Numbered from the stretch's first letter, positions 24,985 through 34,556 are shown. The stretch is 64,000 bases of DNA from Zoogloea sp. (GCF_028689785.1 NZ_JAQVCN010000002.1:124001-188000); one strand, 5' to 3'. Notes: generated from the letters alone by a model not told the origin. Translations and numbers: made by a program.

Positions 24985-25674
24985 ATGAGTGATCCGATGA
25001 ACCCCACCCAGCCTGGACTGATCGACTTTCCCCGCCCCGATGGCAGTTTCTGCCGTGGCCACTTCGCCCAAGCCGGCGCCGACCGCCCGGGTGTGGTGGT
25101 GCTCCAGGAGTGGTGGGGGCTCAATCCGCAGATCTGCAGCGTCGTCAATCGCTTTGCTGCAGCGGGCTTCAATGCGCTGGCGCCGGATCTCTTCGGTGGC
25201 CGCATTACCCAGGACCCGGATGAAGCCAGTCACATGATGGACGGCCTCGACTTTGCTGGCGCCACCTTCCAGGACATTCGCGGTGCGGTGGCGCATTTGC
25301 AGAAGGCGGGCAGTGGGCCGGTGGCGGTGCTGGGTTTCTGCATGGGCGGCGCGCTGACGGTGGCCAGTGCCGTGCATCTGCCTGAAGTGGCGGCAGCGGT
25401 GTGCTTTTACGGCATTCCGCCCAGGGATTTCGCCGATCCGGCGCAGATCCGCATTCCTTTCCAGGGGCACTTCGCCAGCCGCGACACCTGGTGTACCCCG
25501 GCCGCCGCCGGGGCGCTGGAGCAGGCCATGTGCGGCGCTGGTGCCCAGCCGGAGATCCACCACTACGAGGCGGCCCACGGTTTCTTCAACGCCACCCGGC
25601 CCCAGGTATACGACCCGGCCCAGGCGGCGCTGGCCTGGACCCGGACCCTGGCCTTCCTGGAACGCCATCTGTAG
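24985..25674 (+). CDS. Dienelactone hydrolase family protein
   Basis: A 229-residue alpha/beta hydrolase of the dienelactone hydrolase family. The cysteine nucleophile is in GFCMGG (about residue 118), the Asp in ASRDTW and the His in AAHGFF. Glu in QEWWGLN is the family's helper residue. Dienelactone hydrolases act in the modified ortho pathway for chlorinated catechols, but many relatives have other or unknown substrates. A 131-bp space without other features separates it from the second thioesterase, so it may be only loosely part of the cluster. An alternative in-frame ATG lies 12 bases inside. Confidence 0.82.
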   Translation: MSDPMNPTQPGLIDFPRPDGSFCRGHFAQAGADRPGVVVLQEWWGLNPQICSVVNRFAAAGFNALAPDLFGGRITQDPDEASHMMDGLDFAGATFQDIRGAVAHLQKAGSGPVAVLGFCMGGALTVASAVHLPEVAAAVCFYGIPPRDFADPAQIRIPFQGHFASRDTWCTPAAAGALEQAMCGAGAQPEIHHYEAAHGFFNATRPQVYDPAQAALAWTRTLAFLERHL

Positions 25675-25684
25675 AGTCTGGCCG

Positions 25685-26554
25685 ATGCGTGATACCGGCA
25701 CCTCCGAATACCTCGACATCCGCGGCCTGCGCCACCATGTGCGCCACTGGGGCCCGCGGGATGCACCCACTTTCTTCCTGCTCCACGGCTGGATGGATTC
25801 CTCGCCCACCTTCCAGTTTCTGGTGGAGGCCCTCGAACAGCCCTGGCACATCATCGCGCCGGACTGGCGGGGCTATGGCGCCAGCGAGTGGCTGGACCGG
25901 CCGTACTGGTTCCCCGACTACTACGCCGATCTGGACGTGCTGCTCGACCACTTTTCGCCGGATGGTCCGGCTACGCTGGTGGGGCACAGCATGGGGGCCA
26001 ACATCGCTGCCACCTATGCGGCGGTGCGCCCTCAGCGGGTGGCGCGGCTGGCCATGCTGGACTTCCTGGGGCTCCGGCCGCCGCCGGAGGTGGATGCGCC
26101 GATGCAGCTGGTGCAGTGGATGGATGCCGTGGCGGAGAGGCCCCAGGTGCGTCCGTATGCGGATGCGGCAGCCCTGGCGCGACGCCTGCGTATGGTCAAT
26201 CCGCGACTCACGCCCGAGCAGGCCGATTTTTTGTCCCACGCGGTAAGCCGGCCCCGGCCGGACGGGCAGATCGAGATGGCCTGCGACCCCTGGCACCGGG
26301 TACATGGCCCGTCGCTCTACCACATCGACGACTCCCTGGCCGCCTGGCGCAAGATCGAGGCGCCGGTGCTGCTGCTGATTGCCGACAAGGGCTTCGTGGA
26401 TGACCGGATGGGGGACGACCCGGTGGAGTTCGAGCGCCGCATCGGCTGCTTTCCCCAGCGCCAGGTCGTGACCATCACGGATTCAGGCCACAACGTGCAG
26501 CACGACCAGCCCCTGCAGGTGGCGCGGGCGCTGGAGGCTTTCCTGACGGCCTGA
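25685..26554 (+). CDS. Alpha/beta hydrolase
   Basis: A 289-residue alpha/beta hydrolase of the broad epoxide hydrolase / haloalkane dehalogenase / esterase group. The oxyanion motif is LLHGWMDSS, the nucleophile is Ser in GHSMGAN (about residue 102), and the His is in DSGHNVQHDQP near the end. A serine nucleophile argues for an esterase or C-C hydrolase rather than an epoxide hydrolase or dehalogenase. It starts 10 bases after the preceding gene and is the last gene of the co-directional run. Substrate unknown. Confidence 0.8.
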   Translation: MRDTGTSEYLDIRGLRHHVRHWGPRDAPTFFLLHGWMDSSPTFQFLVEALEQPWHIIAPDWRGYGASEWLDRPYWFPDYYADLDVLLDHFSPDGPATLVGHSMGANIAATYAAVRPQRVARLAMLDFLGLRPPPEVDAPMQLVQWMDAVAERPQVRPYADAAALARRLRMVNPRLTPEQADFLSHAVSRPRPDGQIEMACDPWHRVHGPSLYHIDDSLAAWRKIEAPVLLLIADKGFVDDRMGDDPVEFERRIGCFPQRQVVTITDSGHNVQHDQPLQVARALEAFLTA

Positions 26555-26598
26555 GCGCAAGGGCTGGCGATCAAAGGCCAGCGCAGCTAAGCCTGTGG

Positions 26599-26616
26599 GG
26601 TCGAATTCATTCGACC
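26599..26616. repeat. GGTCGAAT palindrome, copy 2
   Basis: GGTCGAAT, centre TC, ATTCGACC: a perfect 8+2+8 inverted repeat in the 143-bp gap between convergent genes. The five bases before it (TGTGG) also match copy 1 at 637. Confidence 0.75.
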
Positions 26617-26656
26617 GCGGACTTGTGATCGCCGGCATGTCGATGGCTTGGCGTGT

Positions 26657-26680
26657 CGAGGTCGAATAAATTCGACCTCG
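26657..26680. repeat. GGTCGAAT palindrome, copy 3
   Basis: CGAGGTCGAAT, centre AA, then its exact reverse complement: an 11+2+11 inverted repeat 40 bases after copy 2. Arms beyond the shared core differ between copies but stay self-complementary within each, a sign of selection for the hairpin shape rather than for sequence alone. Confidence 0.75.
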
Positions 26681-26697
26681 CAGGGGCCAGCAGGCTC

Positions 26698-28383
26698 TCA
26701 GTGTTTTGCGCCGGGGAAAGGCGTGATCACACCAGTGAGCGGGTTGAAGCCGTCTGCCCTGTTCCAGTCCACCAGCAGCATGCGCCCGGCGGGGGTGCTG
26801 AAGCTGAACTGCCGGCGGCCGGCCACCGAGATGGCGCTCTCGCCGTGGGTGAAGTCCAGCTCCGGCTCGCGCCCCGTGCGGTTGTTGACCACCACCGGAA
26901 TGCCGGTCTCGCGGGATCGACGCTCCCATACGTCGCCCGGCCCCATGCCGTCCACCGGCGGCCAGTTGGCCGGCACAAGGAGGAGGGCTGCGCCCTGTTC
27001 ACGCTGGCGGGCGGCGGGTTCCGGCGCGTAGCTGTCGGCGCAGATCAGCACCCCCACGGGCACGCCATCCACCACGAAGGGCTGGCCGCCTGAGCCGGCC
27101 ACGGACCAGCTCTCGGCCCCACCATGGACGCGCTGCTTGCGATAGGCGCCCAGGATCTTTCCAGTGCGGTCGATCACCGCGACGCTATTGTGCAGGGTGT
27201 GATGGCGGGCATCCCGTTCGGCGAAGCCCACAAACAAGGCCACCTTGTTGTCCCGGGCGATGGCGGCGAGGGTGCTCATCCAGGTGTCGGGAAAGGGGGC
27301 GATCCAGTCGGTGCCGATGCGCTTGGCGAAGTTGTAGCCGGTCTCCGCCAGCTCGGGGGTGACCACCCAGTCTGCGCCCTGGCGGACGGCCTCGCGGATG
27401 CCGGCCTCGATCTGCGCCCGGTTGGCGGCGATCTCGCCCGGTGTCGGGTCCAGGTGGAGCAGCGCCAGGCGCAGGTGGCCGGCGGGCTTGGGCAGGGCCG
27501 ACAGCGGGTCGGCAAAGCGTCGGGTGCCGGGCAGGAAGAAGCCGTTCTGCTTGCCTAGGGATTCGACCACTGCGCTGTAGGTGGCCTTGCCGATCAGCTC
27601 GCCGATGCGGCTGTGGCCACCGGTGTAGCTGGCGGTTGGCGTGCTGGTGCCGGAAACCACGATGATGCTGTCGGTGCCCGTGCCGGTGGCCTGCACACCC
27701 GGGGTGTAGGTGCTGGCCACCTGCAGGTCTTCCAGGGCAGCGGTCTTGCCTTCGGTGACGGTGATCAGCGCCCTGGCCAGGGCGGCGTCGGTCAGGCGGA
27801 TGTTGCTGAGCACCAGGATGTTGATGGTGCCGGCAGGCTCGGCACCCTCGATGTAGCGGCCTTCGTCCACGCCGGTGCGGATGGCGTTGCTCTTGGCGCC
27901 GGCAGTGGCCAGCACGGTGACGGTGAGCGGGCCGTGGCTGCGGGTGACGATGGCCAGGTTGTCCAGATCGGCTGCGGTGGCCATGTGGGTCACCTCTGCC
28001 TTGCTCAGCCCGAGGCCTTCGGCCGCGGTGCCGAGTACATGCTCGGTGTAGGCCTTGCCGCCGCGGCCGTCCTGGCCGTTGAAGCGCGTGGATACGCGTT
28101 TCCAGAGTTCCGGGTGGGCGCCGTGGTTGATGGCAGCGCGGCTGTCCACGAGCCCGTCGCTGGTGGACAAGGCTCGCCGCGCTTCGGGGAAACGGACGAT
28201 CAGGGTCTTTTCCCACAGTCCGTCCCGCTCACGCTGATCGATCCGGGCGTCGGCCATGACTTCGGCGGGGAGGGGCAGGGCTTCGGCTTCGGCTGCTGGT
28301 GGCAGGAGTGCCAGGCCGGCGAGGGCGAGCAGGCTCCCCAGTTTTTTGAGGGCGAGCGTGGCCCGGGGGCGCCATTCAGGCAT
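26698..28383 (-). CDS. Exported fusion: CbiZ-type (adenosylcobinamide amidohydrolase) domain plus nitrilase domain
   Basis: A 561-residue protein with three parts. Residues 1-35 look like a signal peptide (Arg/Lys start, LGSLLALAGLALLPPA core, AEAEA). Residues about 60-275 match the CbiZ family, which removes the aminopropanol side chain of adenosylcobinamide: NHGAH (86-90), ATAGAKSNAIRTG (159-171), GTINILV (185-191), TEGKTAAL and ATGTGTDS (232-239). Residues about 303-560 are a carbon-nitrogen hydrolase with the Glu-Lys-Cys triad: Glu344 (TPELAETGY), Lys416 (AYRKQRVHG) and Cys448 (LICADSY). Both halves are amidohydrolases, so the chain might act twice on a corrinoid. No other cobalamin gene or riboswitch lies nearby. 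The fusion and the export signal are both unusual. Confidence 0.82.
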   Translation of the reverse strand: MPEWRPRATLALKKLGSLLALAGLALLPPAAEAEALPLPAEVMADARIDQRERDGLWEKTLIVRFPEARRALSTSDGLVDSRAAINHGAHPELWKRVSTRFNGQDGRGGKAYTEHVLGTAAEGLGLSKAEVTHMATAADLDNLAIVTRSHGPLTVTVLATAGAKSNAIRTGVDEGRYIEGAEPAGTINILVLSNIRLTDAALARALITVTEGKTAALEDLQVASTYTPGVQATGTGTDSIIVVSGTSTPTASYTGGHSRIGELIGKATYSAVVESLGKQNGFFLPGTRRFADPLSALPKPAGHLRLALLHLDPTPGEIAANRAQIEAGIREAVRQGADWVVTPELAETGYNFAKRIGTDWIAPFPDTWMSTLAAIARDNKVALFVGFAERDARHHTLHNSVAVIDRTGKILGAYRKQRVHGGAESWSVAGSGGQPFVVDGVPVGVLICADSYAPEPAARQREQGAALLLVPANWPPVDGMGPGDVWERRSRETGIPVVVNNRTGREPELDFTHGESAISVAGRRQFSFSTPAGRMLLVDWNRADGFNPLTGVITPFPGAKH

Positions 28384-28421
28384 TGCGTTCTCCTTGGCGT
28401 GAGGGGCGGCGGAAAATGAGA

Positions 28422-28444
28422 AAGGGAGCCACGAGGGCTCCCTT
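28422..28444 (-). terminator. Terminator of sodB
   Basis: AAGGGAGCC and GGCTCCCTT form a 9-bp stem with a 5-base loop. Read on the minus strand it is followed by a T-rich stretch (TTTCTCATTTT). It separates sodB from the CbiZ-nitrilase gene. Confidence 0.75.
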
Positions 28445-28488
28445 CGTACTGGGCCTCAGCCCGGAAAACCGGGTTGAGGCAGCCGGCT

Positions 28489-29076
28489 TCAGGCGAAGTT
28501 GGCGGACGCGAAGTCCCAGTTGGCCAGGCTGGCCAGGAAGGTCTCGACGAACTTCGGACGCAGGTTGCGATAGTCGATGTAGTAGGCGTGTTCCCAAACG
28601 TCGATGGTCAGCAGGGGCTTGCCTTCGCCGGTCTTCAGCGGGTTGCCGGCGGCGCCGGTGTTGACGATGTCGACGGTGCCGTCGGCCTTCTTGACCAGCC
28701 AGGTCCAGCCGGAGCCGAAGTTGCCCACGGCGGAAGCCTGGAAGGCCTTCTTGAAGTCGTCGAAGGAGCCCCACTTGGCGTTGATGGCATCGGCCAGGGC
28801 GCCGGTGGGCGCACCGCCGCCGTTCGGCTTCATGCTGCTCCAGAAAAAGGTGTGGTTCCACACCTGGGCAGCGTTGTTGTAGATGCCACCAGCGGGGGCC
28901 TTGAGGAAAGTCTCTTCGATGGAGAGGTTCTCGTACTCGGTGCCGGGGATCAGGTTGTTCAGGTTAACCACGTAGGCGTTGTGGTGCTTCGCGTAGTGGT
29001 AGTCGAAGGTTTCTTCGGACAGGTGGGGGGCCAGGGCGTTCTTGGCGTAGGGCAGTTCGGGCAGGGTGTGAGCCAT
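28489..29076 (-). CDS. sodB: Iron superoxide dismutase
   Basis: A 195-residue cytoplasmic Fe superoxide dismutase. Metal ligands are His27, His75, Asp159 and His163 (DVWEHAYYIDYRN). Gln71 in NNAAQVWNHTFFW is placed as in iron rather than manganese enzymes. GGAG precedes the ATG. The upstream region carries a promoter whose -10 element lies within an IscR-like palindrome, so expression is probably tied to Fe-S or iron status. Confidence 0.97.
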   Translation of the reverse strand: MAHTLPELPYAKNALAPHLSEETFDYHYAKHHNAYVVNLNNLIPGTEYENLSIEETFLKAPAGGIYNNAAQVWNHTFFWSSMKPNGGGAPTGALADAINAKWGSFDDFKKAFQASAVGNFGSGWTWLVKKADGTVDIVNTGAAGNPLKTGEGKPLLTIDVWEHAYYIDYRNLRPKFVETFLASLANWDFASANFA

Positions 29077-29104
29077 GTGGTTTTCTCCGGGGGTTTGGAA
29101 ATTG

Positions 29105-29123
29105 CCCGACTATTCTAGTCGGG
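29105..29123. promoter_or_regulatory. IscR-type operator upstream of sodB
   Basis: CCCGACTA, three bases, TAGTCGGG: a perfect 8+3+8 inverted repeat. Read toward sodB, its core GACT-N5-AGTC with flanking CC/GG fits the type 1 IscR consensus (YYGACT...AGTCRR). It covers the -10 element, a repressor position, 29 bases before the sodB start. Confidence 0.6.
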
Positions 29124-29141
29124 ATTGGGTTTCCTGCACAA
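29112..29141 (-). promoter_or_regulatory. Predicted sodB promoter
   Basis: On the minus strand TTGTGC (29141-29136) and TAGAAT (29117-29112) are separated by 18 bases; the -10 matches five of six consensus positions. Confidence 0.55.
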
Positions 29142-29179
29142 TCAGTAAGGATATTGGGCACGCGCAAAGCGTCGCCTTT

Positions 29180-30532
29180 TCAATCCGTGTTCACTGTGGC
29201 TCCGACCGAGCCGTCGCTCAACTCGATGCGGACGCTTGAACCCGCAGCCAGCTTGGTGACACTGCGCACGATGCTGCCATCGGCGTTGCGGGTGATGCTG
29301 TAGCCGCGGGCCAGCACGGCACGGGGGTCGAGGTGGGCAAGGTGCTGCTGCAGGGCGTCCAGCCGCGCCTGATGACGTGCCAGCAGGCCGTGGGTGGCGC
29401 GCTGAAGGCGCTGGCCCAGGGCGTTCAGGTGCGCCAGCTTTTGGGCTGTGTCCGGGCGCCTGGCCTTGAGACGCAGGCCCAGACCGGCGACGCAGGTCTG
29501 GCGGCCGGCCAGGTGGCGGGCCATGCTGGCGCGCAGGCCTTGATCCAGGATTGCGAGGCGCAACTGGCTGCGCTCCAGGCGCTGCCGTGGGTGGCTGAGG
29601 CGTGCTGCTGCCCGGTCCAGGCGCTGGGCGGCGGCGTCGATGCGTCTTTCCATGCCGCGCCGCAGTCGGGCTGCCAGCTGTTCGAGGTTCTCACGCAGCT
29701 CGACGTAGGCCGCGCTGGCCAGCTCGGCGGCGGCCGTGGGGGTGGCGGCGCGCAGATCGGCGCTGAAATCGGCAATGCTGAAGTCGGTTTCGTGGCCCAC
29801 GCCGACCACTACCGGCAGCGGGCAGGCGCGGATCGCCCGGGCCACCCTTTCGTCGTTGAAGGCGGCCAGGTCTTCGAGGCTGCCACCGCCGCGCACCAGT
29901 AGCAGCACGTCGTTACCGTCCATGGCGGCTCGGGCTCCGGCGAGCTGGATGGCCGATGCAATCAGCGCCGGGGCGGTGTCGCCCTGTACGGGGGTGGGGT
30001 AGAGGCATACCGACATCTGGGGCGCCCGCCGGGCCAGGGCGGCGGTCACGTCCCGCCAGGCGGCGGCCTGGGGTGAGGTGACTACGGCAATGCCGCGGGG
30101 AAAGCGCGGCAGGGCGCGTTTGTGGGCCGGGTCGAACAGGCCTTCGGCCTCAAGCCGGGCCTTGAGGCGCAGGAAGGCTTCATACAGATTGCCAACCCCG
30201 GCCTGGCGCACGTTCTCGACGCTGAGCTGGTAGTCCCCGCGGGGCTCGAACAGGGTGACCAGGGCACGCACTTCCACCCGCATCCCGTGCTCCAGCCGGA
30301 AGGACAGGGATTGGGCGCGGTTGCGCCACATGGTGCAGCGCACCTGGGCCTGGTCGTCCTTGAGGGTGAAATAGAGGTGCCCGGAAGCGGCGCGGGTGAG
30401 GGTGGAGACCTCGCCGGCGATCCACATCAGGGGAAAGCTGCCTTCCAGTGCCTCCCGGGCAGCGCGGTTGAGCCAGGACACGGAAACGACGTCGGCAGCG
30501 CCATTGCGGAGGCTTGTCGAAGGGGAATTCAT
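29180..30532 (-). CDS. xseA: Exodeoxyribonuclease VII large subunit
   Basis: A protein of 450 residues with the start chosen here, normal for XseA. The N-terminal OB-fold domain has VSWLNRAAREALEGSFPLMWIAGEVS and SGHLYFTLKDDQAQVRCTMWRN. The catalytic core has VVTSPQAAAWRDV, ALARRAPQMSVCLYPTPVQG, RGGGSLEDLAAFND and VGVGHETDFSIADFSADLRAATPTAAAE. A coiled-coil region (about 275-400) and the closing VLARGYSITRN follow. With XseB it degrades single-stranded DNA; xseB is not in the window. Another ATG nine codons upstream is possible, since neither start has a clear ribosome site. Confidence 0.95.
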   Translation of the reverse strand: MNSPSTSLRNGAADVVSVSWLNRAAREALEGSFPLMWIAGEVSTLTRAASGHLYFTLKDDQAQVRCTMWRNRAQSLSFRLEHGMRVEVRALVTLFEPRGDYQLSVENVRQAGVGNLYEAFLRLKARLEAEGLFDPAHKRALPRFPRGIAVVTSPQAAAWRDVTAALARRAPQMSVCLYPTPVQGDTAPALIASAIQLAGARAAMDGNDVLLLVRGGGSLEDLAAFNDERVARAIRACPLPVVVGVGHETDFSIADFSADLRAATPTAAAELASAAYVELRENLEQLAARLRRGMERRIDAAAQRLDRAAARLSHPRQRLERSQLRLAILDQGLRASMARHLAGRQTCVAGLGLRLKARRPDTAQKLAHLNALGQRLQRATHGLLARHQARLDALQQHLAHLDPRAVLARGYSITRNADGSIVRSVTKLAAGSSVRIELSDGSVGATVNTD

Positions 30533-30716
30533 GGCGGCGGATTCTACCGGAATCCACATCTACGCCGGATCAGCCCAAAAAAATCGCCTGATCGGGCTTG
30601 ACTTGCCGGAAAATACCTAAGCTATTGATTTTAAACAACTGTTGTTGTTGCTCATTTTTTGACCCGAGGACTAAAAAGCCTTACGGACTGCGGGTTTAGG
30701 GGCATCGTCGGGCATC

Positions 30717-30749
30717 AATCCACAAAGTTATCCACAGATTTTGTGGATT
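30717..30749. promoter_or_regulatory. DnaA-box-like cluster in an inverted repeat
   Basis: Three ATCCACA motifs occur in 33 bases: two forward (30719, 30730) and one reverse (30742). The middle one is a perfect DnaA box, TTATCCACA (30728-30736). The outer two form a 10-bp inverted repeat (AATCCACAAA and its complement) around it. The preceding 110 bases are AT-rich and include AACAACTGTTGTT (30634-30646). The cluster lies in the 299-bp divergent space between xseA and exbB. Confidence 0.45.
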
Positions 30750-30831
30750 GTCTCGGGATGTAACTCTGTTGCCTAGGGGATGTTTGCCGGGTTACATTCA
30801 CGAGCTTGATTGGATTCCCAGGAGTGCTCGA

Positions 30832-31437
30832 GTGTTCGCCATCATCCAGGCTGCAGGCTGGCCAATCTGGCCCTTGTTGTTTGCTTCCATCGTGGCCGTG
30901 GCCTTGATCATCGAGCGGCTCATCACCTTGCGCCGCAGCAAGATCCTGCCGGACGGGCTCCTCGAGAAGGTTGTCGTCGAATTGCGCCAGGGTGGCGCCA
31001 CCCCGGAGATGATCAACCGGGTTGCCCTGAGCTCCCCCCTCGGTCGGGTTTTTGCTGCTGGCCTGCGCAATGTGCGCAGCACCCGGGAGGTGATGAAGGA
31101 ATCCATCGAAGAAACCGGCCGTGCCGTGTCTCACGATCTGGAGCGCTTCCTGACCACCCTCGGCACCATCGCCTCCATCAGCCCGCTGATGGGCCTGTTT
31201 GGCACCATCGTCGGCATGATCGAGATCTTCGGCTCCCAGGCGCCCGGCGGTTCCAACCCCCAGCAGCTGGCCCAGGGCATCTCCATCGCCCTGTACAACA
31301 CCGGCTTCGGTCTGGTGATTGCCATTCCCAGCATGATCTTCTGGCGTCATTTCCGGGCAACGGTGGATAGTCTGGTGATCGACATGGAACAGCAGGCCAT
31401 TCGCCTGGTCGAGATGATCCACGGCGATCGCCGCTGA
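30832..31437 (+). CDS. exbB: ExbB/TolQ/MotA-family proton channel protein
   Basis: A 201-residue inner-membrane protein with three membrane segments (about 8-28, 105-130 and 150-172). LLFASIVAVALIIERLITLRR and the conserved TLGTIASISPLMGLFGTIVGMIEIF and GISIALYNTGFGLVIAIPSMIFW stretches are typical of ExbB. I start at the GTG at 30832 because CAGGAG stands seven bases before it; the open frame begins 28 codons earlier with no support. It should form the proton-driven motor with the ExbD encoded next. There is no tonB here, so the partner may be elsewhere. Confidence 0.9.
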   Translation: MFAIIQAAGWPIWPLLFASIVAVALIIERLITLRRSKILPDGLLEKVVVELRQGGATPEMINRVALSSPLGRVFAAGLRNVRSTREVMKESIEETGRAVSHDLERFLTTLGTIASISPLMGLFGTIVGMIEIFGSQAPGGSNPQQLAQGISIALYNTGFGLVIAIPSMIFWRHFRATVDSLVIDMEQQAIRLVEMIHGDRR

Positions 31438-31446
31438 GGGCCTGAC

Positions 31447-31869
31447 ATGAACTTTGGCCGTGGCCGCTCCCGCGAGGAGCCGGAGATCAACCTGATCCCG
31501 CTGATCGATGTGCTGCTGGTGATCATCATCTTCCTGATGCTGACCACCACCTATTCGCGTTTTGCCGGGCTGGAGATCAACCTGCCTACGGCCGATGCTC
31601 AGGCCAGCAGCGAGAAGACCGTCGAGGTCAACGTGGCAGTCACCGCGGCGGGTGATGTGGTCATCAACAAGCGTCCGGTGAATGGCTCTGGCCTGCAGGC
31701 CATCGTCGCGGCCATGCAGGCAGTGGTGCCGCCCGATGCCAAGGATCCGGTGGTCATCATCAACGCTGATGCCAAGGCCGCCCACCAGCGTGTGATCGAC
31801 GTGATGCAGGCGGCCCAGCAGGCCGGGCTGGTGCACATCTCCTTCGCCACCCAGGCGGCCCAGCGCTGA
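31447..31869 (+). CDS. exbD: ExbD/TolR-family protein
   Basis: A 140-residue protein with one N-terminal membrane segment (about 16-36) and a periplasmic domain. Asp21 in INLIPLIDVLLVIIIFLML is the conserved proton-path residue. The periplasmic part ends with DAKAAHQRVIDVMQAAQQAGLVHISFAT, as in ExbD. It begins nine bases after exbB. In this group of bacteria an exbBD pair commonly stands in front of lpxK. Confidence 0.92.
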   Translation: MNFGRGRSREEPEINLIPLIDVLLVIIIFLMLTTTYSRFAGLEINLPTADAQASSEKTVEVNVAVTAAGDVVINKRPVNGSGLQAIVAAMQAVVPPDAKDPVVIINADAKAAHQRVIDVMQAAQQAGLVHISFATQAAQR

Positions 31870-31880
31870 CGCTGTCGGGT

Positions 31881-32891
31881 ATGCCGCGCAGCGCCCCGGA
31901 GTTCTGGCGGCACCGGGGCCTGCGTGCTCTGGCCCTGTTTCCTCTCTCCCTGCTTTTTTCCCTGTTGTCTGCTGCGCGGCGCTGGTTCTACCGCGCCGGC
32001 GTGCTGCGCGTCGAGCGTTTGCCCGTGCCGGTCATCGTGGTCGGCAACATTGCCGTGGGAGGCAGCGGCAAGACGCCGGTGGCCCTCTGGCTGGCGGCTG
32101 AACTGAAGGCGCGGGGCTACACGCCCGGCATCATCAGCCGGGGCTATGGCGGACGTGTGGAAGGGGGGGCCGAGGTGACGTCGGGCGGCGATCCAGGTCA
32201 CTTCGGTGATGAGCCGGTGCTGATGGCGGCCGTCTCGGGCTGCCCGGTGTTCGTCGGGCGCGATCGGCCGGCGACCGGCCGGGCCTTGCTGACGGCGTAT
32301 CCGGCGGTGGATGTGATCATTACCGACGATGGTCTGCAGCATTACCGGCTTGGCCGGGACGTGGAAGTGGTTGTGGTGGATGAGGCGACCCTCGGCAACG
32401 GGCTGCGCCTGCCGGCAGGCCCCCTGCGGGAAGGCGTCGGGCGGATCGCCGCCAGCACCCTGGTGATGGCCCATGGCGCCCTTTCTGCCGGGCTGAGGCG
32501 CCGGCTGGTTGGAACCCCGGTGTTCGAGTTTTCCCTGGCGGGTGATGTTTTCGAGCGAGTGGCGAACCGCTCAGAGCGCTGCGAGCCGGCGCGTTTCCGT
32601 GGGCGTCGCGTGTGTGCCATGGCGGGTATCGGCCGGCCCGAACGCTTCTTCGGGCAGCTCGAAGCGATGGGCCTGACGCTTGAGCGGCGCCCGTTTCCCG
32701 ACCATTACAGTTATACGGTGGCCGATTTGGCCATAGAAGACGGCGATGTCCTGCTGATGACCGAGAAGGATGCGGTAAAATGCCGGCCTTTCGCCCCGGC
32801 AGACAGCTGGGTGTGGCCGGTCCGGGCGCGGGTAGCGCCAGGCGCGGCGGAACTGATTGTGGAGAAGCTCGATGGACCCCCGACTGCTTGA
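31881..32891 (+). CDS. lpxK: Tetraacyldisaccharide 4'-kinase
   Basis: A 336-residue lipid A kinase that phosphorylates the 4' position of the tetraacyldisaccharide precursor at the inner membrane. There is a hydrophobic N-terminal segment (about 15-30), a P-loop [15 protein letters not shown] (53-67), ISRGYGG near residue 90, and [19 protein letters not shown] near residue 150. No good ribosome site precedes the ATG, but it lies 11 bases after exbD, so coupling is likely. Its end overlaps the next gene by 20 bases. Confidence 0.95.
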   Translation: MPRSAPEFWRHRGLRALALFPLSLLFSLLSAARRWFYRAGVLRVERLPVPVIVVGNIAVGGSGKTPVALWLAAELKARGYTPGIISRGYGGRVEGGAEVTSGGDPGHFGDEPVLMAAVSGCPVFVGRDRPATGRALLTAYPAVDVIITDDGLQHYRLGRDVEVVVVDEATLGNGLRLPAGPLREGVGRIAASTLVMAHGALSAGLRRRLVGTPVFEFSLAGDVFERVANRSERCEPARFRGRRVCAMAGIGRPERFFGQLEAMGLTLERRPFPDHYSYTVADLAIEDGDVLLMTEKDAVKCRPFAPADSWVWPVRARVAPGAAELIVEKLDGPPTA

Positions 32892-33060
32892 AATCCTGGT
32901 TTGCCCGATTACCAAGGGGCCGCTCGACTTCCGCAAGGACAGGCAGGAGCTGTGGAGCATCAGCGCCCGGCTGGCCTACCCGATCCGCGACGGCATTCCT
33001 GTGATGCTCGAGGACGAAGCCCGTCCGCTGACCGAGGAAGAGCTGGCCCAGGCCCGTTGA
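32872..33060 (+). CDS. Trm112/YcaR-family small protein
   Basis: A 62-residue Trm112-like protein ([20 protein letters not shown] and [20 protein letters not shown]). The second Cys pair of the eukaryotic zinc site is absent, as in most proteobacterial YcaR proteins. It lies between lpxK and kdsB, its usual place. GGAGAAG precedes the ATG inside the lpxK end. Its function is not settled in bacteria. Confidence 0.92.
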   Translation: MDPRLLEILVCPITKGPLDFRKDRQELWSISARLAYPIRDGIPVMLEDEARPLTEEELAQAR

Positions 33061-33061
33061 A

Positions 33062-34536
<1,475 letters not shown>

Positions 34537-34556
34537 GCTCCGATTGCCAGGCGCTG

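Noticed and set aside
30560..30831. Chromosomal replication origin at the DnaA-box cluster
   Set aside because: Only one perfect box is present and no dnaA, dnaN, gyrB or parAB gene is in the window. A regulatory site is more economical.
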